Source of the DNA: JBCBTJ01 sp964597685
GTDB taxonomy: Bacteria; Pseudomonadota; Alphaproteobacteria; Caulobacterales; Hyphomonadaceae
Assembly (NCBI GenBank): GCA_964597685.1
Contig: CAZQZC010000100.1
Coordinates: 1-9,467 of the forward strand
Length of the DNA stretch: 9,467 nucleotides
Reading direction: 5' to 3'
The notes beneath the pieces were generated by a model. It did not search any database. It was not told where the DNA came from and was given only the letters and a program-made list of their open reading frames with translations. Position numbers and translations under genes: made by a program. Of the stretch, positions 6,205-9,467 are shown in pieces; the first letter of the stretch is position 1, and each line of letters starts with the position of its first letter.

Positions 6205-7618
6205 TTGTCCCTCCCTGATCGTCTTCCAAGTTGCGCGCCCAGCGTTCGGCCTGCTCTCGAACGCGCACGGGAGCCGTTCCACCAAAGCTTGTTCGGCTCT
6301 CCGCCGATTTCTGCGGCGTTAGCACGTCGAAAATCTCAGGTCGAATGCGCGGCTCAGCCGATTGCATCTGGTCAAGTGTGAGGTCCGACAGATCGCAGCC
6401 CCCATCTTCCGCCATTTTCACCAGAGCGCCTGTGATGTGGTGGGCGTCTCGGAAGGGCAAGCCAAGGTCGCGGACCAGCCAATCCGCCAGGTCGGTCGCT
6501 GTGGAGAAGCCGTCGCCAGCGGCGCGCGCCATCGCGTCGGGAAAGAAGGTCATCGTCTCGACCATGCCGGTCATGGCCGTGGCGCAAAGATCGAACGTGT
6601 CGAAGGCGTCGAAGGTCAGGGCTTTGTCGTCCTGAAGGTCCTTCGCATAAGCCAGGGGCAGGGCCTTCACCGCCCCCTGCAGCGCCGTGAAACGGCTGGA
6701 GATCAAAGCGGCCTTGGCGCGCACCAGTTCGGCGGCGTCGGGATTTCGCTTTTGCGGCATGATTGAAGAGCCTGTCGACCAGGCGTCGGAGAGGCGTGCG
6801 AAGCCGAACTGGGCCGACGTCCACAGCACGATCTCCTCGGCCAGGCGGGAGAGATGGGTCGCCGCGATGGACAGCGCCGACAGCGCTTCGAGCGCAAAGT
6901 CCCGCGCCGAAACCGCATCCAACGAATTCGCCATGGGGCGGTCGAACCCTAGCGCGACGGCCGTTCGGTCGCGGTCGATCGGGAAGCCCGTTCCCGCAAG
7001 CGCTGCGGCGCCGAGGGGACTTTCGTTCAGCCGCCGCGCGGCGTCGTCGATCCGACCGCGGTCTCTCGCCGCCATTTCGACATAGGCGAGCAGATGATGA
7101 CCCAGCGTGACGGGCTGCGCGGTTTGCAGATGGGTGAAGCCCGGCATGACGGTGTCGGCGTGCTCTTGCGCGCGGTTCACCAGGGCGCGCTGGAAGGCTG
7201 CGAGCGCGGCGGAGGCGTGATGGAGCGCTGATCGCGTCCACATGCGAAAATCCGTGACGACTTGGTCGTTCCGCGACCGGGCGGTGTGCAGCCGCCCAGC
7301 CGGTTCTCCGATCAGCGTCTTGAGACGCGCCTCGACATTCATATGGATGTCTTCCAAGGCGCGGTCGAAGGGGAAAACGCCTGTTTCGATTTCCACGAGG
7401 ATCTTGTCGAGGCCGTCCTGGATCGCGCGATTGTCGGCCTCCGACAGGACCCCGATTGCCGCCAACATATCCGCGTGGGCCTTAGAGCCGACGACATCTT
7501 CTCGCGCCAGTCTTTGGTCGACGTCGATGGACGCATTGATGGCTTCCATCACATCGCTTGGCCTTGCGGCGAAGCGTCCGCCCCACATCTGTTGGCCTGC
7601 GCCCGGTTTGTCCGCCAT
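6197..7618 (-). CDS. argH: Argininosuccinate lyase
   Basis: Cleaves argininosuccinate to arginine and fumarate, the last step of arginine synthesis; a cytosolic homotetramer of the fumarase/aspartase superfamily. Length 473 is normal. The N-terminus has the typical MWGGRF start. The three conserved active-site regions are present: HTARSRNDQ at 111-119, GFTHLQTAQP at 160-169 with the catalytic-base His163, and the superfamily signature GSSIMPQKRNPD at 283-294, whose serines (284/285) include the catalytic acid. YAKDLQDDK and the C-terminal R-SFGGTAP segment are also family-like. Start ATG 7618 has AGGA six bases upstream (7625-7628). It is the first gene of the argH-lptM-lysA-DUF4175 run and is divergent from the TlpA-like gene, with 26 bp between start codons. 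Its last 8 bp overlap the next gene. Any promoter must lie mostly within the opposite coding region. Confidence 0.98.
   Translation of the reverse strand: MADKPGAGQQMWGGRFAARPSDVMEAINASIDVDQRLAREDVVGSKAHADMLAAIGVLSEADNRAIQDGLDKILVEIETGVFPFDRALEDIHMNVEARLKTLIGEPAGRLHTARSRNDQVVTDFRMWTRSALHHASAALAAFQRALVNRAQEHADTVMPGFTHLQTAQPVTLGHHLLAYVEMAARDRGRIDDAARRLNESPLGAAALAGTGFPIDRDRTAVALGFDRPMANSLDAVSARDFALEALSALSIAATHLSRLAEEIVLWTSAQFGFARLSDAWSTGSSIMPQKRNPDAAELVRAKAALISSRFTALQGAVKALPLAYAKDLQDDKALTFDAFDTFDLCATAMTGMVETMTFFPDAMARAAGDGFSTATDLADWLVRDLGLPFRDAHHITGALVKMAEDGGCDLSDLTLDQMQSAEPRIRPEIFDVLTPQKSAESRTSFGGTAPVRVREQAERWARNLEDDQGGTNV
6209..6214 (-). promoter_or_regulatory. Ribosome binding site of the lptM-like gene
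   Basis: GGAGGG on the minus strand, four bases before ATG 6204. It is a near-perfect Shine-Dalgarno that lies inside the last codons of argH. It fixes the lipoprotein start at 6204 rather than the upstream in-frame ATG at 6285, and suggests strong translation or re-initiation by ribosomes finishing argH. Confidence 0.75.
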
Positions 7619-7624
7619 ATCCGG

Positions 7625-7628
7625 TCCT
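7625..7628 (-). promoter_or_regulatory. Ribosome binding site of argH
   Basis: AGGA on the minus strand six bases before ATG 7618. Together with the oppositely oriented site at 7635-7638 it takes up much of the 26-bp divergent spacer, leaving no room for a promoter between the two genes. Confidence 0.55.
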
Positions 7629-7634
7629 GATCTT

Positions 7635-7638
7635 GGAG
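7635..7638 (+). promoter_or_regulatory. Ribosome binding site of the tlpA-like gene
   Basis: GGAG six bases before ATG 7645. It decides the start against the 87-bp longer reading from 7558, which would run into argH and put the membrane anchor in the middle of the protein. Confidence 0.7.
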
Positions 7639-7644
7639 AAACTC

Positions 7645-8259
7645 ATGTCCGCAAAGCTGTCTCGCTTCGCGATTCCGGCCATGTTTTTGGGCCTTGGCGC
7701 AGCGATTGTCTACGCCCTGTCGAGCGCTGCGTCGGGCGGCAAAGCCGGTGATCCGCTGGAGAAGTTCGCCGCAGGCGCCATGGCGGGTCTGGATTTCGCC
7801 TTTGCGGGGGACGCGCCTGATCTCCGCGACGGCGCGCCGGTCCGCTTTATCGGACCCGACGGCGGGCCCGTAACGCTTGACGATTTTAAGGGACGGACCG
7901 TCTTGGTGAATTTGTGGGCGACGTGGTGTGCGCCATGCGAGCGGGAGATGCCGTCCCTTGCGGCCCTGCAGACCGCACGTGGCGGAGAGGCGTTCGCCGT
8001 GCTCACGATCAGCGTCGACGACGCGGAGGCTGGCGATTATGCCCGCGGCAAGTTGGAAGACTGGACGGGCGGGGTTCTCGATTTTTACCATGCGCCCGAT
8101 TACGCCATCACTTACGCGCTGGGCGCGCGGGGGTTTCCAACAAGTGTCTTGCTGGGCCCTGACGGGCTGGAAATCGCACGGCTTTCCGGTGAGGCGGATT
8201 GGGCGTCCTACGAGGCGGTGGGCTTCGTGGACGCGGTGCTTGAGGCCTCCGGCGGCTAA
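7645..8259 (+). CDS. tlpA: TlpA-like membrane-anchored thioredoxin (thiol-disulfide oxidoreductase)
   Basis: Protein of 204 residues: an uncleaved-looking N-terminal hydrophobic anchor (about 8-26), a linker, then a TlpA/ResA-type thioredoxin domain facing the periplasm. The redox motif is W-C-A-P-C with Cys95 and Cys98, preceded by VLVNLWATW. The conserved cis-Pro is Pro165 in GARGFPTSVLL, followed by GPDG. TlpA relatives reduce disulfides in the periplasm, for example in cytochrome oxidase assembly and copper delivery in Bradyrhizobium; the substrate here cannot be read from sequence. Start ATG 7645 is chosen over the in-frame 7558 because GGAG lies six bases upstream and the protein then begins with a few basic residues before the anchor. 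It is divergent from argH with 26 bp between, and converges on the dehydrogenase gene with 5 bp between stops. Fold certain, precise orthology likely. Confidence 0.9.
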   Translation: MSAKLSRFAIPAMFLGLGAAIVYALSSAASGGKAGDPLEKFAAGAMAGLDFAFAGDAPDLRDGAPVRFIGPDGGPVTLDDFKGRTVLVNLWATWCAPCEREMPSLAALQTARGGEAFAVLTISVDDAEAGDYARGKLEDWTGGVLDFYHAPDYAITYALGARGFPTSVLLGPDGLEIARLSGEADWASYEAVGFVDAVLEASGG

Positions 8260-8264
8260 GTCGA

Positions 8265-9143
8265 TCAGCGCGTCGGAACTGGCGTTTCGCTGCGATAATC
8301 GTAGAAACCGCGCTCTGTCTTGCGGCCGAGCCATCCGGCTTCGACATATTTCACAAGAAGCGGACACGGCCGGTACTTGGTGTCGGCCAGTCCATCGTGG
8401 AGCACCTGCATGATCGACAGGCACGTATCCAACCCAATGAAGTCGGCGAGCTGCAGGGGGCCCATGGGGTGGTTCGCGCCAAGCTTCATCGCCGTATCGA
8501 TTGCTTCGACCGTGCCGACGCCCTCATAGAGCGTGTAAACCGCCTCGTTGATCATGGGCATCAGGACGCGATTGACGATAAAGGCCGGGAAGTCCTCTGC
8601 GTTGGCCGCCGTCTTGCCGAGCCGTTCGGCCAGTCCCAACGCCATTTCGTAGGTTTCTTGGTTCGTCGCTAGGCCGCGGACGATCTCGATCAGGTTCATG
8701 ACCGGGACGGGGTTCATGAAGTGAAGCCCGATAAAGCGTTCGGGCCGATCCGTGGTTGAAGCGAGCCGGGTGATCGAGATCGAGGACGTGTTTGTGGCGA
8801 GATAGGCGTGGTCCGGCGCGACGTCGCAGAGCGACTTGAAGATTGTCTCCTTGAGTTCGCGCTTTTCCGACGCCGCCTCGATAGCCAGGTCGACCGTGCT
8901 GAGGGGGGCGAGGCTGGTCGTCGTCTTGATCCGCGCGATCGCCGTCTTCATTTCGTCGACGCCGATCAGCTCGCGGGCGATTTGGCGCGACATGTTTCGT
9001 TCGATCGTGTCGCGCGCCGCCTCTAACGCCGTGTCTGATATGTCGTTCAGCACGACATCGTAGCCTGCAAGAGCGCACACATGGGCGATGCCGTTGCCCA
9101 TTTGCCCGGCGCCTACGACGCCGATTGTGCGAACTTCAACCAT
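8265..9143 (-). CDS. hbd: 3-hydroxybutyryl-CoA dehydrogenase (3-hydroxyacyl-CoA dehydrogenase family)
   Basis: Oxidises or forms (S)-3-hydroxyacyl-CoA with NAD(P), in short-chain acyl-CoA oxidation or butyrate-type metabolism; cytosolic. At 292 residues it is the usual single-function length, lacking the hydratase part of FadB. The Rossmann fold starts at residue 6 with G11-x-G13-x-x-G16 (GAGQMG) and has Asp34 ending strand 2, as in NAD-preferring members. Catalytic residues: Ser120 in TNTSSIS, His141 in GLHFMNP, Glu153 in MNLIEIV and Asn191 in FIVNR. The C-terminal helical domain includes NHPMGPLQLADFIGLD and ends in GRKTERGFYDY. I prefer ATG 9143, with GAGGG five bases upstream, to the GTG at 9155 that falls on that site. 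It lies downstream of etfA in the same direction, consistent with beta-oxidation, but a hairpin and candidate promoter sit between them. The symbol could equally be paaH- or fadB-like. Confidence 0.93.
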   Translation of the reverse strand: MVEVRTIGVVGAGQMGNGIAHVCALAGYDVVLNDISDTALEAARDTIERNMSRQIARELIGVDEMKTAIARIKTTTSLAPLSTVDLAIEAASEKRELKETIFKSLCDVAPDHAYLATNTSSISITRLASTTDRPERFIGLHFMNPVPVMNLIEIVRGLATNQETYEMALGLAERLGKTAANAEDFPAFIVNRVLMPMINEAVYTLYEGVGTVEAIDTAMKLGANHPMGPLQLADFIGLDTCLSIMQVLHDGLADTKYRPCPLLVKYVEAGWLGRKTERGFYDYRSETPVPTR

Positions 9144-9148
9144 ATGCG

Positions 9149-9153
9149 CCCTC
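9149..9153 (-). promoter_or_regulatory. Ribosome binding site of the 3-hydroxybutyryl-CoA dehydrogenase gene
   Basis: GAGGG on the minus strand, five bases before ATG 9143. It supports this start over the in-frame GTG at 9155, which is next to the site and too close to use it. Confidence 0.7.
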
Positions 9154-9183
9154 ACAACGCCTTCAGAGGCGTATTGTTGCTAA

Positions 9184-9211
9184 AATATAATCTGATTGTG
9201 CGGCGCCGCAA
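9184..9211 (-). promoter_or_regulatory. Candidate promoter of the dehydrogenase gene
   Basis: On the minus strand TTGCGG (9206-9211) is followed after 16 bp by TATATT (9184-9189), about 40 bp before the ATG. This is a reasonable sigma-70-like match in the only AT-rich patch of the spacer. The same patch has TATAAT on the plus strand (9186-9191), but no gene reads that way from it. Found by eye only. Confidence 0.35.
9199..9210. repeat. 12-bp perfect palindrome TGCGGCGCCGCA, possible operator
   Basis: A perfect palindrome overlapping the candidate -35 element of the dehydrogenase gene. Its position would suit a dimeric regulator of acyl-CoA metabolism, but it is GC-only in its core and could arise by chance at this base composition. 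No known operator consensus is recognised. Confidence 0.35.
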
Positions 9212-9248
9212 AGCGCAAGCCGCAGAACGCAATTGGCTTTCGTTTTTC

Positions 9249-9267
9249 CAGCGGCGTGGTTCCGCTG
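9249..9267. repeat. Short hairpin in the etfA-dehydrogenase spacer
   Basis: Inverted repeat CAGCGG (9249-9254) and CCGCTG (9262-9267) with a 7-base loop. On the minus strand it is followed by an A-run rather than a U-run, so it is not a standard terminator by itself. It lies between the stronger hairpin at 9271-9310 and the candidate promoter. Confidence 0.35.
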
Positions 9268-9270
9268 ACA

Positions 9271-9310
9271 CAATTAGAGCGGGCGACGCCTAGCCGCCCG
9301 CTCCAAATTG
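9271..9310 (-). terminator. Strong hairpin after etfA, probable transcription terminator
   Basis: A 9-bp perfect GC-rich stem, GAGCGGGCG (9277-9285) with CGCCCGCTC (9295-9303), has a 9-base loop. It is extended outward by CAATT (9271-9275) pairing with AATTG (9306-9310) across a small bulge. It starts 22 bp past the etfA stop on the minus strand. There is no clear U-run, only TAATTG, so termination may be partial or factor-assisted, or the hairpin may protect an mRNA end. It would separate etfA from the dehydrogenase gene. Confidence 0.55.
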
Positions 9311-9332
9311 CGTCCTTCGCTCAGCGTAGACG

Positions 9333-9467
9333 CTAGAGAGCTTCGATCAGCTCTGGCACCGCCTTGAAGAGATCCGCAACCAGTCCGTAATCGGCGACTT
9401 GGAAAATCGGCGCTTCTTCATCCTTGTTGATGGCGACGATGATCTTCGAATCCTTCATGCCAGCGAG
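9333..9467 (-). CDS. etfA: Electron transfer flavoprotein subunit alpha, C-terminal end only
   Basis: Last 44 codons plus the TAG stop, running off the right edge. The segment reads LAGMKDSKIIVAINKDEEAP, then IFQVADYGLVADLFKAVPEL and the end IEAL. This is the highly conserved C-terminus of ETF alpha: the FAD-binding region with the INKD.EAPIF..ADYG.V.DLF..VP.L pattern. ETF alpha/beta accepts electrons from acyl-CoA dehydrogenases and passes them to ETF-ubiquinone oxidoreductase. Its place next to a 3-hydroxyacyl-CoA dehydrogenase gene is common in Proteobacteria, where etfB usually lies upstream of etfA, here outside the window. Identification is secure despite the short length. Confidence 0.95.
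   Translation of the reverse strand, partial: LAGMKDSKIIVAINKDEEAPIFQVADYGLVADLFKAVPELIEAL

Noticed and set aside
4966..6381. Long plus-strand open frame (471 codons) opposite lysA, the lipoprotein gene and the argH end
   Set aside because: It is a mirror of real genes in GC-rich DNA: Arg/Val/Asp-rich, crosses three genuine genes, and matches no family I recognise.
7549..8424. Minus-strand open frame of 291 codons opposite the tlpA-like gene
   Set aside because: It overlaps both tlpA and the argH start, has no recognisable domain, and the plus strand clearly encodes a thioredoxin with WCAPC and cis-Pro.
9186..9191. Perfect TATAAT on the plus strand
   Set aside because: No gene lies downstream on that strand before etfA, which is antisense, and the only -35-like match (TTCAGA, 18 bp away) is weak.
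9228..9312. Distant inverted pair CGCAATTGG (9228-9236) and CCAAATTGCG (9303-9312) in the etfA-dehydrogenase spacer
   Set aside because: Pairing is imperfect and would compete with the stronger local hairpin at 9271-9310; likely coincidence.

Overview
This is a compact, GC-rich segment (by eye a little over 60% GC) that reads as an alphaproteobacterial chromosome. The main evidence is gene order. A TlpA-type thioredoxin gene is divergent from argH. It is followed on the minus strand by a small LptM-like lipoprotein gene, lysA and a DUF4175/TIGR02302 membrane protein, a family I know mainly from Alphaproteobacteria. A relative of Caulobacterales, Maricaulales or Parvularculales is possible, but this window cannot settle the family. 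Nearly all of it is coding, and I see no mobile element, CRISPR array, tRNA, rRNA or phage gene.

Left part, plus strand (1-2078): the C-terminal half of a ClpP-type serine peptidase runs in from outside the window. After 73 bp comes a soluble hybrid histidine kinase: tandem CBS-like domain, coiled coil, HisKA, HATPase and receiver.

Centre, minus strand (2081-7618, transcribed right to left): argH, lptM-like lipoprotein, lysA and DUF4175 protein. Neighbouring genes overlap by 8 bp, are 12 bp apart, and overlap by 13 bp, so they very likely form one operon. It makes the last arginine-pathway enzyme, the last lysine-pathway enzyme (which also draws down the meso-diaminopimelate used for peptidoglycan), a small outer-membrane lipoprotein, and a large membrane-anchored protein of unknown function. 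The lipoprotein and DUF4175 protein suggest that part of the operon serves the cell envelope.

Right part: a membrane-anchored TlpA-like thioredoxin (7645-8259, plus) starts only 26 bp from argH, back to back. It converges on a 3-hydroxybutyryl-CoA dehydrogenase gene (8265-9143, minus). Upstream of that lies a 189-bp spacer with a strong hairpin, a palindrome and a candidate promoter. The window closes with the last 44 codons of etfA (minus). The dehydrogenase and the electron-transfer flavoprotein fit fatty-acid or short-chain acyl-CoA oxidation.

Most genes are ordinary core metabolism. The least understood elements are the DUF4175 protein and its place in the lysA operon, and the CBS-like histidine kinase with no obvious partner. 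I do not see convincing evidence of a wholly new system here.
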